Assembly (NCBI GenBank): GCA_023953835.1
Contig: JAMLJB010000001.1
Span: forward strand, 62,001 to 126,000
DNA length: 64,000 bases
DNA from: Rhizobiaceae bacterium
GTDB lineage: Bacteria; Pseudomonadota; Alphaproteobacteria; Rhizobiales; Rhizobiaceae
Direction: 5' to 3'
The notes under the pieces were generated by a model that did not search any database, had not been told where the DNA came from, and saw only the letters and a list, made by a program, of their open reading frames with translations. Position 1 is the first letter of the stretch. The number at the start of each line of letters is the position of its first letter. A program made the position numbers and the translations under genes. Shown here piece by piece: positions 36,204 to 44,764 of the stretch.

Positions 36204-36587
36204 ATGCAGGCGCAGCACCGCAAGGCCTTTGTGGTCGAGGACGAGTATTTCGTCCTTCTCGACATCCGGGATGCGTTGGCACGACTCGGTCATGAAGTTT
36301 GCCACGCCGCCGGATCGCTCGCCGAAGCCGTCGAATGGGCCGGCAAGGTCGATGCCGATTTCGCTGTGGTCGACGTCAATGTGAAGGGCGAGAAAGTCTA
36401 CCCCGCAGCCGAAATACTCAGGGAACGCGCCCTGCCCTTCATCTTCTGCACGGGATACGACCAGGTGCATCTCGACCCTGAATGGGCGGACTACCCGATC
36501 ATCCACAAGCCGTTTTCAGTCGATGAACTGGCCGCCGCGCTTCGCAAATGGCTGGAAGGCGTGCAGTGGGCCAAGGTCAAGAGCTAG
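36204..36587 (+). CDS. Single-domain response regulator
   Basis: 127-residue CheY-like receiver with no output domain. The start at the ATG at 36204 follows TTGAGGG; a GTG at 36165 would add 13 residues. The acidic pair is in FVVEDEYFVL, the phospho-acceptor Asp in DFAVVDVNVKGEKV, the switch Thr in FIFCTGYD and the Lys in IIHKPFS. The VDVNVKGEKVYP form is common in alphaproteobacterial receivers paired with HWE/HisKA2 kinases. No kinase is next to it. It ends 7 bp from the convergent rfbA stop. Confidence 0.9.
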   Translation: MQAQHRKAFVVEDEYFVLLDIRDALARLGHEVCHAAGSLAEAVEWAGKVDADFAVVDVNVKGEKVYPAAEILRERALPFIFCTGYDQVHLDPEWADYPIIHKPFSVDELAAALRKWLEGVQWAKVKS

Positions 36588-36594
36588 GAACGGA

Positions 36595-37473
36595 CTACGC
36601 CTGCGTCGCCGTGGCGATGTTGCGCAGATAGGTCGCGTAGGCGGTCTTGCCCAACTGGTCTGCGCGGCGCAGCACCTGCTGCGGTTCAAGCCAGTTCTGG
36701 CCAAGCGCAATCTCTTCGGGACAGGCAATCTGGAAGCCCTGCCGGCGTTCGATGGAGCGCACGAAGGACGCCGCGTCGAACAGGCTCTCGCAGGTGCCGG
36801 TGTCGAGCCACGCATAGCCGCGACCAAGCCGGGCCACGTTCAGGTCGCCCCGTTCGAGATAGATGTTATTGACCGACGTTATCTCAAGTTCGCCGCGCGC
36901 CGACGGCTTGATCGTCGCAGCAATGTCGACGATGTCGTTGTCGTAGAAATAGAGGCCCGTGACCGCCCAGTTGGATTTCGGCTTTTCCGGCTTCTCCTCG
37001 ATGTCGAGGGCCACGCCGGTTTTCGGGTCGAACGTGACGATGCCGTAGCGCTCCGGTTCGTCGACCTGATAGGCAAAGACGGTCGCGCCGCTCGTGCGCT
37101 GCGCCGCTTCGCGGCAGGCGTCCGGAAGCGCGTGGCCGAAGAACAGATTGTCGCCGAGCACCATGGCGACCGAACCGTCGCCGATAAAATCCCTGCCGAT
37201 GATGAACGCCTCGGCCAGACCGTTCGGGTGTTCCTGCACCGCATATTCCAACTTGATGCCGAACTCCGAGCCGTCACCGAGCAACGCCTGGAAGCTCGGC
37301 AGGTCGCGGCTGGTCGAGATGATGAGGATTTCACGGATGCCCGCCAGCATCAGCACGCTGAGGGGATAATAGATCATCGGCTTGTCATAGATCGGCAGGA
37401 TCTGCTTCGACACCGCTATCGTCAGCGGGTAGAGGCGCGTGCCGCTACCGCCGGCCAGTATTATACCCTTCAT
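36595..37473 (-). CDS. rfbA: Glucose-1-phosphate thymidylyltransferase
   Basis: First enzyme of dTDP-rhamnose synthesis: glucose-1-phosphate plus dTTP to dTDP-glucose. The start ATG at 37473 gives 292 residues opening [18 protein letters not shown], the nucleotide loop; the longer frame to 37515 is not needed. Other marks are [37 protein letters not shown] and the [20 protein letters not shown] strand. It lies 6.7 kb from rfbCBD and is read the other way. A dyad shared with other exopolysaccharide genes lies 82-99 bp upstream. Confidence 0.97.
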   Translation of the reverse strand: MKGIILAGGSGTRLYPLTIAVSKQILPIYDKPMIYYPLSVLMLAGIREILIISTSRDLPSFQALLGDGSEFGIKLEYAVQEHPNGLAEAFIIGRDFIGDGSVAMVLGDNLFFGHALPDACREAAQRTSGATVFAYQVDEPERYGIVTFDPKTGVALDIEEKPEKPKSNWAVTGLYFYDNDIVDIAATIKPSARGELEITSVNNIYLERGDLNVARLGRGYAWLDTGTCESLFDAASFVRSIERRQGFQIACPEEIALGQNWLEPQQVLRRADQLGKTAYATYLRNIATATQA

Positions 37474-37554
37474 TGCCACCTTAGCTCCCTTCGCCCGAGC
37501 CCGAATTTGCTGCACTTTGGCGCGAGGCGTAAGCCGGAGCTTTGGCGAGGGGGA

Positions 37555-37572
37555 CTAATCCATTGGATTTAG
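37555..37572 (-). promoter_or_regulatory. EPS-box candidate, site 1 (upstream of rfbA)
   Basis: On the minus strand the sequence is CTAAATCCAATGGATTAG. The core AATCCA-T-TGGATT is palindromic. It matches 16 of 18 positions of the site before the polymerase gene and lies 82 bp upstream of the rfbA start. Confidence 0.55.
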
Positions 37573-37643
37573 CGATGCCGGGATGTGCTACCCCTATTCG
37601 CTATCCGGCAGCCAATCGTATAGACCGATATAGCTGAGCGGCG

Positions 37644-38801
37644 TCAGAATTCGCCCGTCCGATGCCACTTCCAGAAGGCGTAGCGCGTTTCCAGCCCACG
37701 CAGAAATCGTTCGACCATGAACAGCGGATGTCTCCGGGTGCGCTCGGGTCCGATCTCAATGCGACGCTGGAGACCCGACCAGCCGCGAACCGACTCCGCG
37801 TCTGCGACCGTCGAGCGTACAAATTCGCACAGCGCATCGATTTCCGCCTTTTCCGGCGAGCCTCGGTCGAACTTTTCCATGGCGAGTATGATTGCCTGTT
37901 CGGCTACCGCCGTTTTAGCGAGATCCTGAAACGCCTGCGCCTCGGGTATATTTCCCGCCACGCCCGAAAAGAGCGTTTCAAAGGCCTCCCTGCGTTCGGA
38001 AAGGTCGCGCATCGCGTTCATTTCCCGCGCGGACAGGCTATGCGCATGGTCCCTATGCCAGGCCTGGTCCGCTCCGTGGATGTAGGCAACATCGCAAAAG
38101 GCAGCCATTCGCAGCCACATTTCCATGTCGTGCGTGTGCGCCAGAGGCTTTTGTCCGCCGACATGATCCACCACGGTTCGCCGCATCAGCACCTCAGGCG
38201 AGGTTATGACGTTGTAGCCATGGCGGCATCTTGCGGCCAGCCAGCTTCGGCCGCTCCAGATGGTCCATGCGGTCGCCCTGCCGCGATGTCCCGGCAGCCG
38301 GTCGCCACTGAAATGAACCGGATGGCCATATACGAGGCCGACACTCGGAAAGCGCTGCATCACGGCGATCGCGCGTTTCAGCGAACCGGGCGTCAACAGG
38401 TCATCGGCGTCCAGCCGAACGACATATTCGCCATCGGCAACGGAAAGACCGTCGTTGAAGGTCTCGACAGGCCCCTTGTTGGTGCGATGCGCGATAACCG
38501 TTACGCGCTCGTCGGAGGCGGCGAGCTGTTCGGCAACCTCAAGGCTGTTGTCGGTGGATTTGTCGTCCACCACAATGACGTTGACGAGTGCGCCTTCCTG
38601 CGAAAGCGCGCTATCCACCGCATCAGGCAGGTACCGCGCGTAGTTGTAGCAGGGAATGACGACCGTCACGGTCGCAGCGGTCGTTCCCCCGATCGGGGTC
38701 ACGCGGACTTTTCTGCGCGTTCTGGCCGATTGCGGATCGGCCGAAAAAAGCTCCCTCGCAAATCCTGTCCCAAGGTCCAAGGTTTCGCTCACGCCGATCA
38801 C
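37644..38801 (-). CDS. GT2-family glycosyltransferase, paralogue A
   Basis: 385-residue inverting GT-A glycosyltransferase. After a 44-residue N-terminal extension comes VTVVIPCYNYARYLPDAVDSAL, then VIVVDDKSTDNS, the DxD-containing VRLDADDLLTPGSL, and the acceptor-side WLRMAAFCDVAYIHGADQAWHRD. It closely resembles the gene at 41651, including shared SVGLVYGHP, WTIWSGR/TIWSGRE and ITSPE patterns, so the two arose by duplication. It stands alone on the minus strand; the flippase gene diverges 362 bp away. Confidence 0.9.
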   Translation of the reverse strand: MIGVSETLDLGTGFARELFSADPQSARTRRKVRVTPIGGTTAATVTVVIPCYNYARYLPDAVDSALSQEGALVNVIVVDDKSTDNSLEVAEQLAASDERVTVIAHRTNKGPVETFNDGLSVADGEYVVRLDADDLLTPGSLKRAIAVMQRFPSVGLVYGHPVHFSGDRLPGHRGRATAWTIWSGRSWLAARCRHGYNVITSPEVLMRRTVVDHVGGQKPLAHTHDMEMWLRMAAFCDVAYIHGADQAWHRDHAHSLSAREMNAMRDLSERREAFETLFSGVAGNIPEAQAFQDLAKTAVAEQAIILAMEKFDRGSPEKAEIDALCEFVRSTVADAESVRGWSGLQRRIEIGPERTRRHPLFMVERFLRGLETRYAFWKWHRTGEF

Positions 38802-39163
38802 TGCCTATTGTTTCCACTGCGGTTTGTTCAGACGCCAGCATATTCGAAGACCGCGCCGATACACAGTTTGCCAATAGGATATTCTCGTAAGCACACCTTA
38901 CCCATATTGGCCAATACGGGAACGGGCTCGGAGCTGTTTGCAACGAAGCTGTGCTTGCACACCGTTTCGATTTGCCTCCGGTCCGCGCAAATTCGACTTT
39001 TTTGGTATCTGCTCCCACAACAGATGAAAGCAGCCTTCGATAGGCCGGGTTGCGGAAGAACGGCATTTACAAGGTATGTTTGACCGGGCGGCGATGACAT
39101 TCCGGCACGGGATGTGAACGAGCGCGCCTGCGTTGCACACAGGAAAACCGAGCAAGACTGAAT
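38802..39163. other. Divergent intergenic region between GT2 paralogue A and the flippase gene
   Basis: 362 bp, lower in GC than its surroundings, with no convincing ORF. It contains a perfect 12-bp palindrome TATTGGCCAATA (38905-38916) and TGCCAATAGG at 38869-38878; the latter 10-mer also occurs upstream of the paralogous GT2 gene at 41651. These are candidate promoter or operator elements. Confidence 0.45.
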
Positions 39164-40675
39164 ATGAGTGCGAAGGATACAAGCTACGGACAGGTTCTGC
39201 GCTCGAGCATACTCATCGGCGGGTCGTCGCTGATCAATATTGCCTTCGGCATCATTCGCAGCAAGGCCATGGCGCTGCTGATCGGGCCGGCGGGCATCGG
39301 GTATCTGGGCGTCTATACGCTCATCGTCGACCTCAGCGTGTGCCTTGCGGGCCTTGGTGTGAACAACAGTGGCGTGCGCCAGATCGCGGAGGCCAATTCG
39401 ACGCACGACGAAACGCAGGTCGCGCGCACGGCCATTGCACTGAAATGGACCACGTTTGCGCTTGGCTGCCTGGGCGGCCTAGCCCTGGCGCTCCTTGCAC
39501 TGCCGCTGTCTCACCTGACTTTTTCGGATGGCGCTTTTGCACTCGGCATCGCATGCCTCGGCCTGGCGGTCTTTTTCCGCCTCACGGCAGCGGGCCAAAC
39601 CGCGCTCATTCTTGGTCTGCGGCGCATTTCGGATGTCGCCATGCTGGGCATTCTCGGAACGGCGATCGGAACGCCTTTGACCATCGCCATCATCTATTTC
39701 TGGCGCGAGGACGGAATAGTTGCGTCCATTGTCGTGGGCACCGCGTCCATGTTGCTCATGTCCTGGTGGTATGTGCGCAAGGTGAAGATCCAGAACGTTC
39801 CTTTCGGCCGCGGCGAACTGGTGGCCGAGGCGCGGCCACTGCTCGCGCTTGGTGTGGCGTTCATGGTTGGCGAGTTGCTGACCATGGCCACGGCTTTCGT
39901 GGTTCGCCTGTTGCTGATCCAGCATGAGGGAATTGTGGGAGCAGGCCTCTATCAGGCTGCGTGGACGCTCGGAGGGATTTATATCGGCTTCATCCTGCAA
40001 GCTATGGGCGCGGATTTCTATCCGCGATTGACCGAAGCCCGCGACGACGAGCGGAGCAACCAGCTCATCAATGAACAGACCGAAATCGGCCTTCTGATCG
40101 GGGGCCCGGGATTGATCGCGACACTTGTTCTCGCGCCGACGATTTTGACGCTGCTCTATTCCTCGGAATTCAGCCCCGCCGCCTCGGCCTTGCGGTGGAT
40201 ATGCCTCGGGATGGCGCTGCGTATCATGTCTTGGCCATTGGGCTTCCTGCCTATTGCGCGCGGCGCTCGCCGCATTTTTGTTTCGCTGGAGATTGCGGCA
40301 ACCGTCGCTCAGCTTGGACTGACCTATTTTCTGGTGCCGCGCTTCGGGGTCGATGGCGCCGCCAGTGCCTTTTTCGGCATGTATATCTGGCATACGGCCA
40401 TCGTCTACATCGTCGCGCGACGCATGAGCGGTTTCAGATACACGGCCGTCAATCTGGGCTTGATATCAGCGCTGTCAGTGTCGGTCGTATTGGTGCTCGG
40501 CAGCTTTTATCTGATGGACTTCTGGTACGCGACATTGTTTGGAGTAGCCTTCACCTGTGTGATCTCGGTGGTCAGTCTGATCGCCATCATTCAAAGGGTC
40601 CCGACAGAGGACTGGCCAAAGCCGCTTCGGCGCCTGATCCCTCTCGCGGAACGATTGAGACGCGTGGGCGCATAG
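39164..40675 (+). CDS. Polysaccharide flippase (Wzx/MATE-like)
   Basis: 503-residue inner-membrane protein with about 12-14 predicted helices. The start MSAKDTSYGQVLRSSILIGGSSLINIAFGIIRSK is typical of Wzx/PST transporters, followed by KAMALLIGPAGIGYLGVY. It should turn lipid-linked repeat units to the periplasmic face for polymerisation. It lies 17 bp before a GT8 gene, with which it is likely cotranscribed. The membrane-type polymerase needed for the next step is encoded at 60410. Confidence 0.92.
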   Translation: MSAKDTSYGQVLRSSILIGGSSLINIAFGIIRSKAMALLIGPAGIGYLGVYTLIVDLSVCLAGLGVNNSGVRQIAEANSTHDETQVARTAIALKWTTFALGCLGGLALALLALPLSHLTFSDGAFALGIACLGLAVFFRLTAAGQTALILGLRRISDVAMLGILGTAIGTPLTIAIIYFWREDGIVASIVVGTASMLLMSWWYVRKVKIQNVPFGRGELVAEARPLLALGVAFMVGELLTMATAFVVRLLLIQHEGIVGAGLYQAAWTLGGIYIGFILQAMGADFYPRLTEARDDERSNQLINEQTEIGLLIGGPGLIATLVLAPTILTLLYSSEFSPAASALRWICLGMALRIMSWPLGFLPIARGARRIFVSLEIAATVAQLGLTYFLVPRFGVDGAASAFFGMYIWHTAIVYIVARRMSGFRYTAVNLGLISALSVSVVLVLGSFYLMDFWYATLFGVAFTCVISVVSLIAIIQRVPTEDWPKPLRRLIPLAERLRRVGA

Positions 40676-40692
40676 GGTCAGGAGCGATTGGC

Positions 40693-41595
40693 TTGAGTGA
40701 CAGTCTTCACATTTCCCTGGCAGTCGATCATGGCTTCGAAGTGCCGCTTGGCGTCTGCATCAGAAGCATCGCGGAAACACAGGCTGGACTCGACTGCCGT
40801 GTTGCCGTGCTTTGCAGCGGCCTGGACCTGGAAACCCGCCGCAAGATCGAAAGCGACGCCGAAGGCAAGTTAACCATCGACTGGATCGAAGTGGACCCTG
40901 CACGCTTGACAGGCGCGAATTTTACGCTTGGTCTTTCCTCCGCTGCCCTGTTTCGCATCCTGCTTCCAGAGATCCTGCCCGGCCTTTCGAAAACGCTCTA
41001 CATCGATGCGGATACGGTCGTTTGCGGGTCTTTGAGCGATCTGTGGAACACAAGGCTGGGCGACAATTTTCTGGCTGCCGTGCGAGACGCCGGCGCGCCT
41101 TTTCCCGCGGGACCGGCGGGCACTGACTGGAAAGAGCTGGGGCTGGAACCGGACATGCCCTATTTCAACTCGGGCGTCATGCTGCTTGCGCTGGACAAGT
41201 GGCGCGAACAGGGATTCGGGAACAAGACCCTCGACCTTCTTCGCGCGCGAAAAATGCCGTGGGGCGATCAGGACGCGCTCAACATAGCCGCGAGAGGAAA
41301 ATGGAGCGAGCTTCCGAGAAAGTGGAATCTTCAAACCGCTGACGCGGAAGGCAAGAGCCTGTCATGGGCGCTGTGGCGTGCTGATGTCGAGACGGCGATA
41401 GAAGCGCCCGCGATCATTCATTACACCGGCTATCGCAAGCCATGGAACGGCAAGCAGGGCCATCCCTATGCCGACCGTTGGTTCCAGACGCTTGCGAGAA
41501 CCCGTTGGGCGGGCTGGGAAGTCGAGCAGCCATCGGCAATCGTACGCATCGGCCGCAGGCTGGGGCGTGCGGCGAGCGTTCTGGCGCACGGCTGA
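40693..41595 (+). CDS. GT8-family glycosyltransferase
   Basis: 300-residue retaining GT-A enzyme of the LgtC/WaaJ group. The start is a TTG at 40693 preceded by AGGAG; the frame has no ATG nearby. The fold begins LHISLAVDHGFEVPLGVCIRSI, has the metal DxD as LYIDADTVVCGSL (about 105-117) and the PYFNSGVMLLALDKWR, GDQDALN and IHYTGYRKPWN landmarks. It probably transfers glucose or galactose from a UDP-sugar onto the lipid-linked unit. It follows the flippase gene by 17 bp. Confidence 0.9.
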   Translation: MSDSLHISLAVDHGFEVPLGVCIRSIAETQAGLDCRVAVLCSGLDLETRRKIESDAEGKLTIDWIEVDPARLTGANFTLGLSSAALFRILLPEILPGLSKTLYIDADTVVCGSLSDLWNTRLGDNFLAAVRDAGAPFPAGPAGTDWKELGLEPDMPYFNSGVMLLALDKWREQGFGNKTLDLLRARKMPWGDQDALNIAARGKWSELPRKWNLQTADAEGKSLSWALWRADVETAIEAPAIIHYTGYRKPWNGKQGHPYADRWFQTLARTRWAGWEVEQPSAIVRIGRRLGRAASVLAHG

Positions 41596-41597
41596 AC

Positions 41598-41629
41598 GCG
41601 GGGCAGGCAGGGCAAAAGTTTCGCCCCGC
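41598..41629. terminator. Hairpin between convergent GT8 and GT2 genes
   Basis: GCGGGGC and GCCCCGC pair across an 18-nt loop directly after the GT8 stop and 22 bp beyond the stop of the convergent GT2 gene. No T-tract; weak candidate for a two-way terminator. Confidence 0.35.
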
Positions 41630-41650
41630 CGCCAACTCTCTACAAGATTG

Positions 41651-42721
41651 TTATTCGACCCTGCGAGGAAAGAAGATGCCCGTCTGGCGCGCGCGATAGC
41701 GCTCAATCCGATCAAGCACTTCCCGTATGAACGCTTCGCGCACCAACGCCTGACCCCGCCCGATCCAGCGGGAAAGCGTCTTCTTGGTCTTCGAGTCGGT
41801 CTTGAGCAGCCACCGATGTTCTCTCGTCCCGGCGAGCGTCGGGTCCAGCGACAAGGCAAGGCTCCGGTACTTCTCGATGGGCTGCTTCCTGTCACGCCAG
41901 CATTGGCGGATGTGATAGGCATTTCTGATTGCGGTCAATCCGAGCGTCCGTTTTGCAATGGACAAGAGCTCGTCAGCATCTGGCAGCCCGCCGGCTTCCT
42001 TGCGGAACGCGGAGTCGATGGCTTTCCACCGATGCTCCAGATCGAACAGGAAGCCAGCATGGATTGTGCGCTGCATGCTCTTGGGGTGCCTGCGGTAGTA
42101 GGCCTGATCGGCATCATTGACATGGCCCACATCGGAAATCGCCGCGATGCGCAGCCACATCTCCATATCCCCGGAGTGGGGAAGTTCCGGCGTATAGCCC
42201 CCGACCGCCTGCTGGACGCTGGTGCGGACGACCGCCTCCGGCGACGTTATGAAATTCTTGCCCGATTTGCAGACCATCCTCACCCACTCGCGCCCACTCC
42301 AGATTGTGGACTTTGAGCTGGAGGTTCGCGCGGGCGGAAGCACATCGTCGCTGAACGGAATGGGGTGACCGTAAACCAGCCCGACCGAAGGGTTTTCTTC
42401 CATGATTCGCGTCGCACGGCCGAGTGCGCCCGGCGTCAGCAGATCATCGGCGGACAGGAGGGTGAAATATTTGGAACGCGCGAGGGCTATGCCCTCATTG
42501 TAAGTCGCGATATGGCCTTTGTTGACCTCATGGCGAATGAATTTCACGCGGCTGTCCTTTCGTGAAAGGTCCATGCACACGTCTGGCGTGTTGTCGCTCG
42601 AACAGTCGTCGATGATAAGCACACTTACCTCGACGCCTTCTTGTGAAAGGACGCTTTGCACGCAATCGACAAGATAACGTCCGTAATTATAGCAAGGTAT
42701 AAGGACATTGACCGTCGCCAT
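41651..42721 (-). CDS. GT2-family glycosyltransferase, paralogue B
   Basis: 356-residue GT-A enzyme without the N-terminal extension of paralogue A. Motifs are VNVLIPCYNYGRYLVDCVQSVL, VLIIDDCSSDNTPDV, the metal site LLSADDLLTPGAL and the acceptor region MWLRIAAISDVGHVNDADQAYYRRH. With the gene at 37644 it shares the same order of motifs over about 260 residues. It is read leftward from a 670-bp intergenic region that holds a MITE-like element. Probably adds a sugar to the repeat unit; specificity unknown. Confidence 0.9.
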   Translation of the reverse strand: MATVNVLIPCYNYGRYLVDCVQSVLSQEGVEVSVLIIDDCSSDNTPDVCMDLSRKDSRVKFIRHEVNKGHIATYNEGIALARSKYFTLLSADDLLTPGALGRATRIMEENPSVGLVYGHPIPFSDDVLPPARTSSSKSTIWSGREWVRMVCKSGKNFITSPEAVVRTSVQQAVGGYTPELPHSGDMEMWLRIAAISDVGHVNDADQAYYRRHPKSMQRTIHAGFLFDLEHRWKAIDSAFRKEAGGLPDADELLSIAKRTLGLTAIRNAYHIRQCWRDRKQPIEKYRSLALSLDPTLAGTREHRWLLKTDSKTKKTLSRWIGRGQALVREAFIREVLDRIERYRARQTGIFFPRRVE

Positions 42722-42829
42722 CTAGGATTCCTTCAACCACAATCGATGCGACCAGCAAGCACGCGGTCATTTTTCGAGCCATTTTGGTCGCCTGCAACAT
42801 AGCTGCGGGCGTTCCCTCAAAGTAGGCTG

Positions 42830-42899
42830 CCAATAGGCGAAAATCCTCGTCTCTTCCTACACACATTGAAGGATGTAGTATCGTGCGCGCGCCTATTGG
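42830..42899. repeat. Inverted repeat CCAATAGGCG / CGCCTATTGG
   Basis: Perfect 10-bp arms separated by 50 bp, 109 bp upstream of GT2 paralogue B. The left arm (with preceding TG) repeats the TGCCAATAGG found upstream of GT2 paralogue A, so it may be a binding site kept in both paralogue promoters. Confidence 0.4.
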
Positions 42900-42980
42900 A
42901 CAGGTAGGCCGTGCCGAAGCGAACGGCACCGAACCCGCCGTCTCCAGACTCCATCCTGCACGTCGCATCATGTGCCCATC

Positions 42981-43250
42981 CTAGGTCATGAACTCATAAA
43001 TCCGATTGAAATGGTGTGAGGCCATCGGTTCGGATGCGCGGAGGATAGACGCAGGAAATGTGGTTCATTTTCAAGTCTTTCCGACAAAGCAGCCGGACCG
43101 ATGGACCACATCCGAAGGACGCCGAAACGGCTGCAAGCCGCCGCGTCGAACCGCTCGGACGATGGAACCCCATCGCCCTTCGCGCTTCTCCTCGCAGCTT
43201 CTTGCCGTTTCAGGCGCCATTTCAAACGCATTTATGAGTCCATGACCTAG
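42981..43250. mobile_element. MITE-like element with CTAG ends (IS5-group-like)
   Basis: Both ends read inward from CTAG: CTAGGTCATGAACTCATAAAT on the left and CTAGGTCATGGACTCATAAAT on the right (as reverse complement). Similarity continues through CGnTTGAAATGG, about 34 of 38 positions. CTAG fits the YTAR-type target duplication of IS5-family elements. The 270-bp interior encodes no transposase; an 81-codon leftward frame inside looks incidental. Confidence 0.7.
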
Positions 43251-43265
43251 TCCCTTTGGACTAAG
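43246..43265. promoter_or_regulatory. EPS-box variant, site 5 (upstream of the LuxR-type gene)
   Basis: CCTAGTCCCTTTGGACTAAG contains TAGTCC, CTTT, GGACTA as a perfect 6-4-6 dyad. On the minus strand it reads CTTAGTCCAAAGGGACTAGG, like the other sites with an extra base. It overlaps the right end of the MITE-like element and lies 129 bp before the gene. Confidence 0.4.
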
Positions 43266-43393
43266 CTGTATGGCCCCCTACACCTCCCCACGACCTAGGC
43301 CAAAAGCGCGGTTTTCATCCCAATGGCTCCGTCGAACTTGCGGGCCGTTCTCTCTATTATTCGACCCCAGATTGTAGGGAGGGACCGAAAGCA

Positions 43394-44197
43394 ATGAGCC
43401 TCGGTTACCATGAAGCGTCAGATACGAGTGATCGAATGGAAGGAATACTATCGAACAACGCGGAACGTGCCGAGTCACGCCGAACCTTGTTGTTCATCTC
43501 ACTGAATGTCTCGGACAGCATTGTCGGAGCGCTGGAGCGCGAGTTCTCCTGGGTGACGGTTGAAAAGGCGTCAACCTTGCAGGAGGCGATGGGCGCTACG
43601 CAGCATCCCGTCTCACTGATATTGGTCGATCCGGTTTTCCTTTCGGAAGCCGAAGCGAACGCGCCAACAATTGCGCGACGCCATCCATATGCGATCATGG
43701 CGCTGATGCAGGCGGATCCGGTCAATTCCAACGTTACGCTCCGCGAGATGGTCGGCCACAGGGCGGTGAAGTCCATCCTACCGATGAACCTTCACCTCGA
43801 TGTGTGGCTGTCAGTGGTGCGCTTGCTGCTGAGCGGTGGCGAGTATCTGCCGCCCGCGCTGATGCAGTCTTATGTATCGCAGGCGCGCAAGCCGGAACCT
43901 TTTCCGGGACCGGACCCGTTCGCATCACCGGCCAACAGGCCGGGAGAGCTCGCGAACCTGACGAACCGCGAAACCCAGATACTCGCACTTGTCTCGCAGG
44001 GCTTGCAGAACAAGGCGATTGCAGCCGAGTGCCAGATTTCAGAGCACACGGTCAAAATCCACCTGCACAACATCATCAGCAAGCTCGGTTCGCACAATCG
44101 CACGGAAGCCGCGGCGCGCTTCCGCAGCCATTTCGCGCAATACCGGGCCCCTGCCAACAGTTCGGAAGACGACAGGCAGAACCAGGCGCGCGGGTGA
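43394..44197 (+). CDS. LuxR/FixJ-type transcription regulator with degenerate receiver
   Basis: 267-residue regulator. Residues about 31-150 have a receiver-like fold, but the strand after which the acidic pair is expected reads LLFISLNVS, without acids; one Asp (D79, SLILVDPVF) remains at the phospho-acceptor position. The C-terminal LuxR-type HTH is LTNRETQILALVSQGLQNKAIA then ISEHTVKIHLHNIISKLGSHNRTEAA (about 189-240), intact. A GGAGGG-type ribosome site precedes it. It ends 6 bp before rfbC, so it is cotranscribed with rfbCBD. It probably controls exopolysaccharide genes independently of classical phosphorylation; it is a natural candidate to bind the shared dyad motif. Confidence 0.9.
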   Translation: MSLGYHEASDTSDRMEGILSNNAERAESRRTLLFISLNVSDSIVGALEREFSWVTVEKASTLQEAMGATQHPVSLILVDPVFLSEAEANAPTIARRHPYAIMALMQADPVNSNVTLREMVGHRAVKSILPMNLHLDVWLSVVRLLLSGGEYLPPALMQSYVSQARKPEPFPGPDPFASPANRPGELANLTNRETQILALVSQGLQNKAIAAECQISEHTVKIHLHNIISKLGSHNRTEAAARFRSHFAQYRAPANSSEDDRQNQARG

Positions 44198-44203
44198 ACG
44201 GAC

Positions 44204-44764
44204 GTGAAGATCATCCCAACCGACCTGCCGGGGGTGACGCTCCTCGAACCCAGAAAGTTCGAGGACGCGCGTGGCTTCTTTGCCGAGACATGGCACCGCC
44301 AGAAGCTCGCCGAAGGCGGCATCGACGTGGACTTCGTTCAGGAGAACCAATCGCTGTCGCGCCAGGTCGGAACGGTGCGCGGCCTGCATTGCCAGCTTGA
44401 TCCGCATGCGCAGGCCAAGCTCGTGCGTGTTGTTCGCGGCGCGGTGTTCGACGTCGCCGTCGACATCAGGCCCGGCTCGCCCACCTATGGAAAGTGGACC
44501 GGGGCGCTGCTGAGCGCGGAAAACATGCACCAGTTGTTCATTCCGGAGGGCTTCCTGCACGGCTTCGTGACGCGGGAACCCGACACGGAAGTCTTTTACA
44601 AGTGCAGCGATTTCTACGCCCCGACGCATGAACGCTCGGTGCGCTTCGACGACCCCGAAATCGGCATCGACTGGGGCATCGACCCTAAGGACGCAATCCT
44701 CTCCGACAAGGACGCGAACGCACCGCTGTTGCGCAACCTTTCAACCCGCGAGGTTTCCAAATGA
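44204..44764 (+). CDS. rfbC: dTDP-4-dehydrorhamnose 3,5-epimerase
   Basis: Third step of dTDP-L-rhamnose synthesis. The start is a GTG at 44204 ([16 protein letters not shown]), 186 residues, the normal size of this cupin enzyme. Active-site landmarks are [21 protein letters not shown] with the catalytic His, and [12 protein letters not shown]. It is the second gene of a four-gene unit, LuxR-type regulator, rfbC, rfbB, rfbD, with a 4-bp overlap into rfbB. Confidence 0.96.
   Translation: MKIIPTDLPGVTLLEPRKFEDARGFFAETWHRQKLAEGGIDVDFVQENQSLSRQVGTVRGLHCQLDPHAQAKLVRVVRGAVFDVAVDIRPGSPTYGKWTGALLSAENMHQLFIPEGFLHGFVTREPDTEVFYKCSDFYAPTHERSVRFDDPEIGIDWGIDPKDAILSDKDANAPLLRNLSTREVSK

Larger units (their letters stand above)
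42722..43393. other. 672-bp intergenic region with inverted repeats and a MITE-like element
   Basis: Lies between the leftward GT2 gene and the rightward LuxR-type gene. No gene is supported. It contains a 10-bp inverted repeat (42830-42899), a 270-bp element with inverted ends (42981-43250), a dyad touching its right end (43246-43265) and the Shine-Dalgarno AGGGAGGG of the LuxR gene at about 43376. Confidence 0.6.

Noticed and set aside
42986..43231. 81-codon leftward ORF inside the MITE-like element
   Set aside because: Spans the element almost end to end but has no transposase motif; likely incidental.
42830..43265. CRISPR-like repeats in the 672-bp intergenic region
   Set aside because: Only pairs of inverted repeats occur; there is no series of direct repeats with regular spacers and no cas gene.
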